Shown piece after piece: positions 20,238-29,550 of a DNA stretch of 43,204 nt. The notes below the pieces were generated by a model that saw only the letters and a list, made by a program, of their open reading frames with translations, was not told the origin of the DNA and ran no database searches. Position 1 is the first letter of the stretch. The number at the start of each line of letters is the position of its first letter. The DNA comes from Nitrospirota bacterium (lineage in GTDB: Bacteria > Nitrospirota > Nitrospiria > Nitrospirales > Nitrospiraceae): NCBI GenBank assembly GCA_005887945.1, contig VBOL01000047.1, positions 1 to 43,204 of the forward strand. Reading direction: 5' to 3'. The position numbers were made by a program, and so were the translations under genes.

Positions 20238-21314
20238 ATGATGAAGGTGCGCACAATACAGAGGAGTTCCCTCTGCTTTCGCTTCTTCACAATTCCTTTC
20301 CTTCTCCTTCTTGTCATCGCCTTGGCGCTTGACGGGCTGATCGCCTACGCTGAACAACCGATTGGATCGGTCCCCTCCCGCGAAAAATCCCTGTCGGTTC
20401 CAGCGGTCGTGGCAAAAGTATGTCCCTCGGTCGTCACCATTCTTACGCGCGGCGTACCGACAACTCTCACGCAAGCCCAATCGGGGTCGGGGTTCGGCGT
20501 CATTATCGACGAGAGCGGATATATCCTGATGAACAATCACCTGGTAGCGGGAATCAAGAGCCTCGTGGTGGGGCTCTCAACTGGTCGACTCACCCCGGGC
20601 CGTGTCGTCGCCGGTGACTTCCTGCTCGACCTGGCCCTCGTCAAGATCAGGGTGACGGACTTGGTTCCCGCCACGCTAAGCCCTTCTCCGATGCTTGACA
20701 TTGGAGAGTCGGTCGTCGCAATCGGCAATCCCCTCGCGCTCATGGGAGGCTCGACCGTCACGGTGGGTGTCGTCAGCGCGGTAGATCGCTCGGTGCTTAC
20801 CCCGGATGGCGAAACACTCTCTGGCCTGATCCAAACCGATGCCGCCCTCAACCCGGGCAATAGCGGAGGTCCCCTCGTCGATCTGTCGGGTCATGTGATC
20901 GGCATCAACGTGGCCATCGCCCCATCTGCTCAAGCCATTAGCTACGCGATTTCGATGGAAGCCATAGACCCCCATATTCAATCGATGATCGTCCGCGGGT
21001 CGGTCCTCCGTCCCGAACTCGGATTCACGCCTATCACCATCACCGCGAGCATCATGGCCAGTTTCGGGCTGGAGAGTGACCACCGTGTCCTAGCTCTCAA
21101 TGTCGAGCCGGGAGGTCTGTCCGCCGTCGGAGGCTTCCAGAATTGCGACATCATTAGCACCGTCTGGCAACATCAGATTTACAATGTGGGAGACTTTTGG
21201 CACTCCCTCCGACCTTCCGGAGACCAGCCAACCCTGCAACTGACCATTCAGAGAAAGAACGCCCAGTCCACGATCTCGCTTCAGAATCCATCGCTGCCGA
21301 AGGCTGTCCCATGA
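20238..21314 (+). CDS. Trypsin-like serine protease, HtrA/Deg family
   Basis: Signal/TM segment; GFGVIIDESGYILMNNHLV (His), DLALVKI (Asp), QTDAALNPGNSGGPLVDLSGHVIGIN (Ser); C-terminal PDZ-like region. Confidence 0.88.
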   Translation: MMKVRTIQRSSLCFRFFTIPFLLLLVIALALDGLIAYAEQPIGSVPSREKSLSVPAVVAKVCPSVVTILTRGVPTTLTQAQSGSGFGVIIDESGYILMNNHLVAGIKSLVVGLSTGRLTPGRVVAGDFLLDLALVKIRVTDLVPATLSPSPMLDIGESVVAIGNPLALMGGSTVTVGVVSAVDRSVLTPDGETLSGLIQTDAALNPGNSGGPLVDLSGHVIGINVAIAPSAQAISYAISMEAIDPHIQSMIVRGSVLRPELGFTPITITASIMASFGLESDHRVLALNVEPGGLSAVGGFQNCDIISTVWQHQIYNVGDFWHSLRPSGDQPTLQLTIQRKNAQSTISLQNPSLPKAVP

Positions 21315-23395
21315 GTCTCGCCGATGGATCACACTCAGGTCACGATTCCCCAGTACAGGGGAGTGAGACTCTGTCTCTCAAGACGCCTACCCCACACGCA
21401 GGTACGCTCGTCCGGTTTTCGCTACCGATCCCCTATGTCGATGCATGGACACTTCAGAAACAACTACAGGGAGAACGGATTGCAGAGAGACAAGGGGATG
21501 TATTGCTGCTCCTTGAGCACTCGCCAGTCTATACTCTAGGCCGTACCACCCAACCAGCACATTGGGGCTGCGGGGGAGAGGTTCTCCGTCGGACAGGCGC
21601 CAGCCTCCAGTCCGTAGATCGTGGCGGTTCGATTACCTACCATGGTCCTGGACAGGTCGTGGGCTATCCCATCCTCAAGCTGTCACATTATTGCTCAGGA
21701 CCGAAACAGTATGTACGGAAGTTGGAGGAGGTCTTGATCCATACACTCTTGCGATGGGGGATTGAAGGCTATCGCCTGGAGAAGAAACCTGGCGTCTGGG
21801 TGCGCTGGAATCATGCTGATGCGAAGATTGCCGCGATCGGAGTCCGGATCGATCATGGGGTCACGATTCACGGATTTGCGCTCAATGTCGATCTGGACCT
21901 ATCCCCTTTTTCCCATATCGTGCCCTGCGGCCTGGCACAGTGCCACATCACATGCATGGCAGAGGTCCGGCAGTCCACCGTGTCGTCTTCAGTCGTCGCA
22001 CAACAGGTGGCACAGGAATTCGCGCGAACATTCAGCATTCAATGGATGAGTCTCCCGCCCGACAGCATGAGGCAGGAGCCCCATGATCACCACCTCGCAT
22101 CGACATCCCTGCTGCAAACCCGACCAAAGGAACACCCAATGCACGAACTCAACACACCGACTTTCCGACTGGCGGTAGCGCAGTTTGATCAAGCGGCCGA
22201 GGCCATGGAGCTTGATTACAATTTACGCGAGCGGCTGAAACTTCCACAGCGCTCGTTGATTGTCAGCGTGCCAGTTCGGATGGATGACGGCCGGGTCGAG
22301 GTCTATACCGGCTATCGTGTGCAGCACGATTCTTCCCGCGGCCCCACAAAGGGCGGCATTCGCTATCATCCGGATGTGAATCTTGGAGAGGTTGCTGCAC
22401 TCGCAATGTGGATGACCTGGAAATGCGCGTTAGCCGACCTGCCCTATGGCGGAGCCAAGGGTGGCATAGCGATCGCCCCAAAACAGTTGTCACGACCAGA
22501 ATTACAACGATTGACCAGGCGTTATGCAGCGGAAATCTTCCCGTTGATCGGGCCAGAGAAGGACGTGCCAGCCCCAGACGTCGGCACAGACGCCCAGGTG
22601 ATGGCATGGATCATGGACACGTACAGTCAGCAAGTGGGGTATTCGGTGCCAGGCGTCGTCACGGGCAAGCCCTTATCGATTGGAGGAAGCCTCGGACGTG
22701 AGGAAGCTACCGGCCGCGGAGTGGTCTATGTCACCATGGAAGCACTTCGCCACCTTAAGCTCGACATTCGGAACACAACCGTCGCCATACAGGGGTTCGG
22801 CAACGTCGGGTCCCATACCGCTCGCATCATGCAGGAGTGTGGCGCACGCGTTATCGCAGTGAGCGACGTGCAGGGAGGCATCCACAATTCGAGCGGTTTG
22901 GACATTCCTGAGCTCTTCACACGCTACAAGACCAGGGGCCAATCCTTCCGTGACACCAAGCTGGGAGACTGGCTCTCCAACGACGAATTGCTGCAACTCG
23001 ACTGCACTGTGCTGGTCCCTGCCGCGCTCTCCGAGCAGATCACCAAACGCAATGCCGCAAAACTGCGCTGCCGGATTCTCGCCGAAGGGGCGAATGGTCC
23101 CACGACGCTGGAGGCCGATCGCATGCTGCAGGACCAGGGGGTCTTTATCATTCCAGACATCCTGGCCAACTCCGGTGGCGTAATCGTGTCCTACTTCGAG
23201 TGGGTGCAGGATGTGCAGCGCTATTTTTGGAAGGCCACTGACATTCAAGAGCGCCTGCAAGATATTCTGAGCTCCGCCTTCCATCGAACATTACAGTTTT
23301 CTGTTTCCAAAAACACGTCCATGCGTATGGCCGCCCTGATGAGCGGGATCGATAAAGTCGCCCAAGCTCATCTCCATCGTGGACTCTACCCCTGA
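21311..23395 (+). CDS. LipB-like octanoyltransferase fused in frame to Glu/Leu/Phe/Val dehydrogenase (second start possible at 22141)
   Basis: LipB half: VDRGGSITYHGPGQVVGYPILKL and K-IAAIGVRIDHGVTIHGFALNVDLD. Dehydrogenase half from 22141: GGIRYHPDVNLGEVAALAMWMTWKCALADLPYGGAKGG, VAIQGFGNVGSHTA, EGANGPTT. No stop between them in the 732-aa ORF. Confidence 0.88.
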   Translation: MSLADGSHSGHDSPVQGSETLSLKTPTPHAGTLVRFSLPIPYVDAWTLQKQLQGERIAERQGDVLLLLEHSPVYTLGRTTQPAHWGCGGEVLRRTGASLQSVDRGGSITYHGPGQVVGYPILKLSHYCSGPKQYVRKLEEVLIHTLLRWGIEGYRLEKKPGVWVRWNHADAKIAAIGVRIDHGVTIHGFALNVDLDLSPFSHIVPCGLAQCHITCMAEVRQSTVSSSVVAQQVAQEFARTFSIQWMSLPPDSMRQEPHDHHLASTSLLQTRPKEHPMHELNTPTFRLAVAQFDQAAEAMELDYNLRERLKLPQRSLIVSVPVRMDDGRVEVYTGYRVQHDSSRGPTKGGIRYHPDVNLGEVAALAMWMTWKCALADLPYGGAKGGIAIAPKQLSRPELQRLTRRYAAEIFPLIGPEKDVPAPDVGTDAQVMAWIMDTYSQQVGYSVPGVVTGKPLSIGGSLGREEATGRGVVYVTMEALRHLKLDIRNTTVAIQGFGNVGSHTARIMQECGARVIAVSDVQGGIHNSSGLDIPELFTRYKTRGQSFRDTKLGDWLSNDELLQLDCTVLVPAALSEQITKRNAAKLRCRILAEGANGPTTLEADRMLQDQGVFIIPDILANSGGVIVSYFEWVQDVQRYFWKATDIQERLQDILSSAFHRTLQFSVSKNTSMRMAALMSGIDKVAQAHLHRGLYP

Positions 23396-23459
23396 ACTCC
23401 ACACATGATGAGGGTGGAGGTCGCTTACAGTCGGGGTCTCTCGTTCGAAGGACTATGCG

Positions 23460-23834
23460 TTGGCTGCGTTCGCCGGAATTAGGCTGGCCGACGACAGGGC
23501 CCTTATACTGGCTCCCCTTTACATCATCAAGCATGTCCGCGAGTTGCTGCAGCAGTCCTCTGCGATATTGCGGTGGGAGCTTTTCTCGATCATCGGAGGT
23601 GTCTTCTTGCTCTTCAGCTTGCAGGAACTGCCCTGCCAATGATTCTGGATGGTGAAGGCGGGAGAGACGAGCGCCAAAGGAGCCTTCCTGTCGATCGAAA
23701 CGCGCTCATGGCGTGGACCAGCAAACGATTGGTGCGTCGGCCGGCAGGGCATCAACTACCGATTCCGTGGGCTTGGTCTCTGTACGCTTGCGGTCCTGTT
23801 ACTCTATGCGCTAGGGTGGATCGGTCGAAGCTGA
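23460..23834 (+). pseudogene. Possible membrane protein interrupted by an in-frame TGA
   Basis: Same frame either side of the TGA at 23640-23642: ...LFSIIGGVFLLFSLQELPCQ * FWMVKAGETSAKGAFLSIETRSW...GLCTLAVLLLYALGWIGRS. Could instead be two small genes. Confidence 0.3.
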
Positions 23835-23862
23835 GTCACGCGGAATCGTAGAGGACTTCAGG

Positions 23863-24156
23863 ATGGATCGAAATGCCGTGCTGTCCCTGTGGGAAGCCCA
23901 CAAGGAGGAGCGCTGGCCTCAAGTGGGAAGCCAGCATGAGGGGCCGCTGATGACACTGGATACCGTGATCAGCGGATGCGTGGTGTATTTCCTCGATAGT
24001 CCTGAGGGGCTTGATGCCCAGCGGCTCGGGATCGTAGAAGATTGTGTCACCGACCTGGATAACCTGACCGACGAGCTTGAAGAAGGCTGTCGGCCCTACT
24101 TTCAACGGCTCCGGCAGCTCGGAGCCCTCCTAATCACCACCCATCACACCAGCTAG
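23863..24156 (+). CDS. Hypothetical protein (97 aa)
   Basis: MDRNAVLSLWEAHKEERWPQVGSQHEGPLMTLDTVISGCVVYFLDS...; acidic, compact ORF. Confidence 0.6.
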   Translation: MDRNAVLSLWEAHKEERWPQVGSQHEGPLMTLDTVISGCVVYFLDSPEGLDAQRLGIVEDCVTDLDNLTDELEEGCRPYFQRLRQLGALLITTHHTS

Positions 24157-24215
24157 CCTCCTCCGTATAGAAGCGAGTGGGGACGGATCGGTCCGCCTCA
24201 ATCGCTTCATGGTCT

Positions 24216-24676
24216 TTACAGAGTTTCGACAATATTCTTCTTCATCGGTTCAAGAAAACCCAGGAGTTCTCCCTTTTCCTGCGCCAGCACTTTGAACAAA
24301 TCCAGCGCTTTTACCAGGTCCTCCACTAATACTCCAAACTCCCCATTAGGAATCTTCATCCCGGCATGGGTCGTCTTCATATCGCGCCCGCTGTAGGTGC
24401 AGGGCCCTCCTGTTGCCATACAGACGTGATTGACAAGGTGACCTTGAGTTTCCGAATATCAGTTCTCGCACACCGGCCATCGATCCTGGTATCGGCGGCC
24501 ACATTGGCCAACAACTGATCAACAACTGCGGGAATCGAGAACTTTCCACCAAACCGGTCGCACAGAGACTTCCCTGCCGGCATCGGCTCAGTTCCCGCAC
24601 AGCCAACTGAGACCACCATGACACTGAATCCTGCCACCCATCCCCACGCCACAGATTGCTTCGTCATATGACCCAT
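24216..24676 (-). pseudogene. Truncated hemoglobin (group 1-like) lipoprotein with a single frameshift
   Basis: Frame 1: lipobox VVSVGCAG then SLCDRFGGKFSIPAVVDQLLANVAADTRIDGRCARTDIRKLKV; frame 2: LVNHVCMATGGPCTYSGRDMKTTHAGMKIPNGEFGVLVEDLVKALD. Both halves fit one trHb. Confidence 0.75.
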
Positions 24677-24699
24677 CCCTCTTTAGCGAACGACCCGTC

Positions 24700-25068
24700 G
24701 CTGATGTACATGTGATAGCCCTGTCCCAATCTCGCTTGCAAATGCAGGATCTCGGTGAACCCCCGCTCGTATTCATGCCGGTAGAATATTGCCCTCGGAA
24801 TATAGTGGAGGCGGAATGCGCAAAGGCGCAGATCAAGACCCAAGTTGTGCTCGAGATGACCTCCCACGAGCGCATCCTCCATGCGGTGGCGGAAGGAGCG
24901 GGACTCACGATTCTACCTGAATTGTATGTCCGATTAAGACTCGCCAGATCAGGGTTGCGGATTATCGGCTTGTGCGATCCTGTTCCGCGCCATTCGGTGG
25001 GGTGGGCCTACCGGAGTAATCGATACCACAATATTGCCGCGAGGGAATTGACCCCAATCGCGCATTAA
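24700..25068 (+). pseudogene. LysR-family regulator remnant, C-terminal substrate-binding domain only
   Basis: VVLEMTSHERILHAVAEGAGLTILPELYVRLRLARSGLRIIGLCDPVPRHSVGWAYRSNRYHNIAARELT; no helix-turn-helix portion upstream. 5' limit approximate. Confidence 0.6.
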
Positions 25069-25190
25069 GCCGTTCCTTGCAAGTTCCCCGGCCGTTCGAT
25101 AAAATGCGCGTACACTGCATTGGTCCCACCAATTTCGCCAATAAATTTCACGCACCTACATCTCTCGGACCCATGGGGAAGGAAGAGTCG

Positions 25191-25724
25191 ATGAAGTATT
25201 TACTCCGAGTCTTCACATTAACCTGCATGGTGACGTCCGGAGTCGGCGCATGGGTGTCCCCTGGGCATGGCGAACCCTACGAATTGAGCAAGAACGACGT
25301 GATGGACCCCAAGGCCCTGAAGAGCGCCGAGATTTCACTGTTTGGAGTCAAATTGGGAGACTCCGAAGCTAAAGCCTTGGACTCTCTGGTGAATGAAAAG
25401 ATTCCTGGAGTGAAAGTGGAACAGGAAGCCTTGTTTATCTTCTTGCTCGATCAACGCAAACCGACCGGTCCTATGGCTGGCGTGCGCATCCAGGACGGCA
25501 AGGTCGACCTGATCTTTATCAATAATCGATTCTCCTATAAGACTCGCGGCATCTTTCGCAACGTGTTGAACAGCGAAAGCCCTGATGACGTGCGAAAACT
25601 ATTGGGACAGGAAGAGTACGGGGACGAAAACGTGATGGGCGCCATACTCGCATACGATAAACAGGGGTTTGTCATCAACTATCTCGGGAAAGATGTTAAT
25701 GTAGAGTTTTCCCCGCTTCGGTAG
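25191..25724 (+). CDS. Hypothetical secreted/periplasmic protein
   Basis: MKYLLRVFTLTCMVTSGVGAWVSPGHGEP signal peptide followed by a soluble domain. Confidence 0.7.
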   Translation: MKYLLRVFTLTCMVTSGVGAWVSPGHGEPYELSKNDVMDPKALKSAEISLFGVKLGDSEAKALDSLVNEKIPGVKVEQEALFIFLLDQRKPTGPMAGVRIQDGKVDLIFINNRFSYKTRGIFRNVLNSESPDDVRKLLGQEEYGDENVMGAILAYDKQGFVINYLGKDVNVEFSPLR

Positions 25725-25860
25725 CGATGCGGGCAGGATGTTCGGCCCCAACACGTGCCTGCCGACCTAGAACACTTACCATCCTTCTTCCCGATCGCCA
25801 GCTTGAATTCATTCCCGCCCCGTTCCTTCCCCCCGGTTCCCACACTCCGTCACAAAGCCT

Positions 25861-25948
25861 GTAGGCCTTCGCTATAACGGCGGGAGGACTCGAACGGGCA
25901 GAGTGCGAGTAACCCTCCGGTTGAGACGGTCTTTTCGCCTCTGCCTAC
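25861..25948. other. Intergenic structured element, possible ncRNA or tRNA-like remnant
   Basis: GGCAGAG (25897-25903) / CTCTGCC (25939-25945) and GTAGGC (25861-25866) / GCCTAC (25943-25948) inverted repeats; minus strand contains GTTCGAGTCC resembling a T-arm. Confidence 0.25.
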
Positions 25949-25981
25949 GTGCGTGTCGATTTGATCAAAAAGGGAAATTAT

Positions 25982-26926
25982 TCAGTGCGGAGCTTCGACT
26001 GCCTGTAGTCCATAGGTAATGAGGTTCGTCGCGGTGTTCCAGCGACGCTTGGAGTTGAGGATCACGAGGAGAAGCTCACTCCCGTTCTGAGAGACTTTGG
26101 CGATGAGGCACCGCCCGGCTTTGGAGGTAAATCCAGTCTTGATCCCTTCGACGCCGGGAATACGCCCCAACAATCTATTCGTGTTATACAAGACGTATAC
26201 ATGCTGACCGTTGACAGGTGTTATGATCGCGCGTTCCTCACGGACCAACTGCCGGAAGATCGGCTGATCGAGGGCAATGACACTCAACGCGGCGAGGTCT
26301 TCGGCCGTCGAGTAATGGTCCGGGTTATCGAACCCGCAGCCATTACTGAAATGCGTATCAGCCAAGCCGAGGGCCTCAGCCTTGGCATTCATGAGAGTCA
26401 CGAACTGTGCTTCGTCGCCACCCACATGCTCCACCGCTGCAAGACAGGCATCGTTCGCGGACATGATCAACATGGCCTTCAGCAGATCTTCCAGCCTAAA
26501 GACCTGCCCTGCCTTCATGCGTAAGTGCATCTTGTGAGCCCGTGCGGCATTGGGACTAATCGTTACGAGATCATCCAACTGACCCTTTTCCAGAATAACC
26601 AAGGCCGACATGATTTTCGTGAGGCTGGCGGGGGACATTTGCTTCCCGGCATCGTATTCATACGACACACGCCCACTAGTGAGTTCCTTGAGAAGGATGC
26701 CATGGGCTGGAGAGACTCGCCACGGAGGAAACTGGTGCGGAGCAATCGCGGTTCGGACATGCACGGGTTGAGCCGCTACGCTCTTCGCAAGGGCGATGGA
26801 TGGAGTGACGGTCTCGGCACTGATCAACAGGAGACCGATGAACACGCCAGCAGCGTGAGCGAGAAATGGGGACCGATGGGATCTCGCGCAGTCTCTTGTC
26901 ATCATGAACGGGGCACTCCTGGTCAT
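25982..26926 (-). CDS. D-alanyl-D-alanine carboxypeptidase (peptidase S11)
   Basis: SPASLTKIMSALVILEKG (SxxK), MSANDACLAAVEHVGG (SxN), EGIKTGFTSKAGRCLIA (KTG). Confidence 0.92.
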   Translation of the reverse strand: MTRSAPFMMTRDCARSHRSPFLAHAAGVFIGLLLISAETVTPSIALAKSVAAQPVHVRTAIAPHQFPPWRVSPAHGILLKELTSGRVSYEYDAGKQMSPASLTKIMSALVILEKGQLDDLVTISPNAARAHKMHLRMKAGQVFRLEDLLKAMLIMSANDACLAAVEHVGGDEAQFVTLMNAKAEALGLADTHFSNGCGFDNPDHYSTAEDLAALSVIALDQPIFRQLVREERAIITPVNGQHVYVLYNTNRLLGRIPGVEGIKTGFTSKAGRCLIAKVSQNGSELLLVILNSKRRWNTATNLITYGLQAVEAPH

Positions 26927-27111
26927 AGCGTAAATGATTCCCGCACCTTCCCTCCGCGAAACCCGCTGTCGATCACTTTATGAAAAAAGCGGAGCAGGTC
27001 GGCAAGGTCAATCCAAAACCCGCAGTTCAAACAGCGGGCGTAGAGTCGCCGATTCACCAGCGTATAGTGACGCTCGACCATCATGAAGCCCTTACATCTC
27101 AAACAGTGCAT
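26923..27111 (-). CDS. Small zinc-ribbon-like protein
   Basis: MHCLRCKGFMMVERHYTLVNRRLYARCLNCGFWIDL; CxxC...CxxC; overlaps the start of the carboxypeptidase gene. Confidence 0.65.
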   Translation of the reverse strand: MHCLRCKGFMMVERHYTLVNRRLYARCLNCGFWIDLADLLRFFHKVIDSGFRGGKVRESFTL

Positions 27112-27138
27112 CGACGCGCCTGTCTTCAGTTTCTGTGT

Positions 27139-27486
27139 CTATCGGAGTCGATTCATCACCAGTGCCAAGCAACCTGCCAACAATCCTCCGCCGAAAATCG
27201 TGGTGCCAAACGAAAGGTACGCGCTGGCCCCACTGCCGGGAGGGGCTCCGTCGAGCAGGTCTCGCACCCCCCCCTGTACCATCAGTACAGAGAGGGTGAG
27301 CAGCGCGCCAATAGCAAACCACCATCTAAAGGATCTCACTGGTGTCCCCGAAACAGAGCGCCAAGAGGCATGGAGGCGGCGCCATCGGCCACTGTAGACG
27401 AGGGTCGGCAGACTGTCAAGAAGACTGCTTTTTGATTCACTCCACCTCTCGACAGATGTCGTACGCGCCTCACGGGGGGGGCGCAA
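27139..27486 (-). CDS. Hypothetical membrane protein
   Basis: Two hydrophobic segments (WWFAIGALLTLSVLMVQGG; YLSFGTTIFGGGLLAGCLALVMNRLR). Confidence 0.5.
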   Translation of the reverse strand: MRPPREARTTSVERWSESKSSLLDSLPTLVYSGRWRRLHASWRSVSGTPVRSFRWWFAIGALLTLSVLMVQGGVRDLLDGAPPGSGASAYLSFGTTIFGGGLLAGCLALVMNRLR

Positions 27487-28840
27487 CGGGAACAGACGCC
27501 GCTTTCAACCCTCGATGGAGAAAGATGGAAACGCTTCCATTGCCGTTGTCCGCCGTTACGAGTCCAGGCTCTTCATCTTCCTTCGTTGTGACGCGAAACG
27601 TCGCAAGGGCGAAGGGGCCTGATTTTGTCCGATAGTTTCTCGGCGGATACTCGAATGTCCCATCGTCCCTGCCGAAGAGAATGGAGAGATCACTCGATTG
27701 AAGATTGACGATGGCCACGTCGGTGCGATGGTCGCCGTTGAAGTCGCGAGCGAGCCCGAAATTCGGTCCTACGTCGGCACCGGAATCGCGCCCTGGCTCG
27801 AAAGTCCCATTACCTTTTCCGAGAAAGATTGTGAAGCTATCCTGTACGCCGTTGATCACAAGTAGGTCGCGTATCCGGTCACGATTGAAGTCGGCGAAAC
27901 TCACTCCTAGCGGGCGCTTCCCAGTCCGATAGTCGGTGGGAGGGCGAAACGTGCCGTCACCATTCCCTATCCAGATGGAGACCGCATTCGACATCGGCCC
28001 CCCGTTTGTCACGGCCAAATCGATCTTCCCATCGCCACTCAAGTCGGCCAACGCCACCGACGTTGGCGTATCGCCATATTCGTACTGTGCCCCATGGGTG
28101 AATTCACCGGTGCCGGTTCCCAGGAAGACTTTGATCTTGTCGTTTCGCAATGCGACCACGAGGTCGGGCACCTGATCGCCGTTCAGATCGTCGCTTGCGA
28201 TGGCAATGGGAGTCCGATGCACGGGATAGCGCGGCCCTTCTTCAAATTTTCCGTCGGCTCGGCCGAAGAGTACGGCCACTTCGTCGCCCCCGGAACAGGC
28301 CAAGACCACATCGGGATAAGGATCGCGATTGAACATCCCGAGAGCGAGCGAGCGAGGCTCTTTACAGACATTCAGTTGGACTTGATCGCGAAAGGTGCCG
28401 TCACCGTTGCCTAAGAGAATCGAAAGGGTATTGCTGCCGATATTGGTTGTCACCAGATCGGTAAAACCGTCCTGATTGACGTCAGCGGGAGTGACGGTCG
28501 TCGGGTTCTTGCCTACTTTGTAACTGGCAAAGTAGTAGAAAAGATCCGGTGGGGCATAGGGGTCTTGCTTGGTACAGCCGCTTGCCATAAATAGGAAGAG
28601 ACTTGTCGCCACGACCACAAGGTTCCAGGCTCTACACCTGTTGTGGACGTCAACGCTTCCGATTACGCACCACTCCTCCTCGAGCGAGGAACCGGCGACG
28701 TGGTGATTCGTCCGTATGAGCACGCGCCCCTCAACCAGGCCTTCCCGCCGAAACGAGTGTGGCCAGTATACAGACCACCGCTTTCTCTTGGCAATCAATC
28801 CAGCTACGCAACGCTCCCTGCCAAAACGCGGTTTCCCCAA
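27470..28840 (-). CDS. FG-GAP/VCBS repeat protein, putative lipoprotein (start uncertain)
   Basis: Lipobox-like LFLFMASGC then about six DxNxDxxxDLV...ILLGNGDGTF-type repeats. Confidence 0.85.
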   Translation of the reverse strand: MGKPRFGRERCVAGLIAKRKRWSVYWPHSFRREGLVEGRVLIRTNHHVAGSSLEEEWCVIGSVDVHNRCRAWNLVVVATSLFLFMASGCTKQDPYAPPDLFYYFASYKVGKNPTTVTPADVNQDGFTDLVTTNIGSNTLSILLGNGDGTFRDQVQLNVCKEPRSLALGMFNRDPYPDVVLACSGGDEVAVLFGRADGKFEEGPRYPVHRTPIAIASDDLNGDQVPDLVVALRNDKIKVFLGTGTGEFTHGAQYEYGDTPTSVALADLSGDGKIDLAVTNGGPMSNAVSIWIGNGDGTFRPPTDYRTGKRPLGVSFADFNRDRIRDLLVINGVQDSFTIFLGKGNGTFEPGRDSGADVGPNFGLARDFNGDHRTDVAIVNLQSSDLSILFGRDDGTFEYPPRNYRTKSGPFALATFRVTTKEDEEPGLVTADNGNGSVSIFLHRGLKAASVPVAPPP

Positions 28841-28917
28841 TACTGGCTTGCTCAGCGACGCCTTTGAAAACGGCGCAGGGTTTGGGGTACAATGCCTCCC
28901 ATAGTAAGGAGGAATTC

Positions 28918-29238
28918 ATGAGCAAGATGATGAAGATTGAGTTGTCGATGTACGGAATCGCCGAAGTACTGCATTGGTGTCACGATCGCAATAAGGGGCG
29001 CGTCCCCGGGGTGGACACGGCAGGCTTCGAGAAGATGAAGGTGCTCTTGGCTGAGAAGCCGCAGTCAGGTGATTATTTTACCCTCGATCAGTTTTGGAAG
29101 AAGAAGGCCATCTTGGACCTGACCGAAGATGAGATGGCGACGATCGATCGCTGTCTCTACGATATCCCAAATTTCGATAGTGAGCCTCTCCCACAAATCC
29201 GACACAAATTTTGGCCGCAACAGACGGCTGCCCATTGA
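28918..29238 (+). CDS. Hypothetical protein (106 aa)
   Basis: MSKMMKIELSMYGIAEVLHWCHDRNKGRVPGVD...; AAGGAGGAATTC ribosome-binding site immediately upstream. Confidence 0.75.
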   Translation: MSKMMKIELSMYGIAEVLHWCHDRNKGRVPGVDTAGFEKMKVLLAEKPQSGDYFTLDQFWKKKAILDLTEDEMATIDRCLYDIPNFDSEPLPQIRHKFWPQQTAAH

Positions 29239-29550
29239 AAGACCAGGAGCCGTCCTCAAACGGCCTCTACCTCATAACGATTCGCCCAACCCGATCGGCC
29301 GAGATACGGCGAGAGCGACATAACGTATCCGCTGTGTTCATATGAGCTCGTGGAAATAAAGACCAGTGGGAGGAGCAGCCCTGGCAGGTTGCCGAACAAT
29401 CCACTCTCAACCGCTGAAATCTGAGCCGACATTCTGCATACTGATTAATCGAGGCCTGATTAGGCATCGAGAAGCGGCAAGCCTGCTCATAGGCTATGTT
29501 GGGGATTTCAGCGACAGGAATACAACCCCGACAACCTTTGCGGTGTCCTG

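Noticed and set aside
24588-24908. 106-aa minus-strand ORF
   Set aside because: Antisense to the LysR remnant, overlapping the trHb start; no motif.
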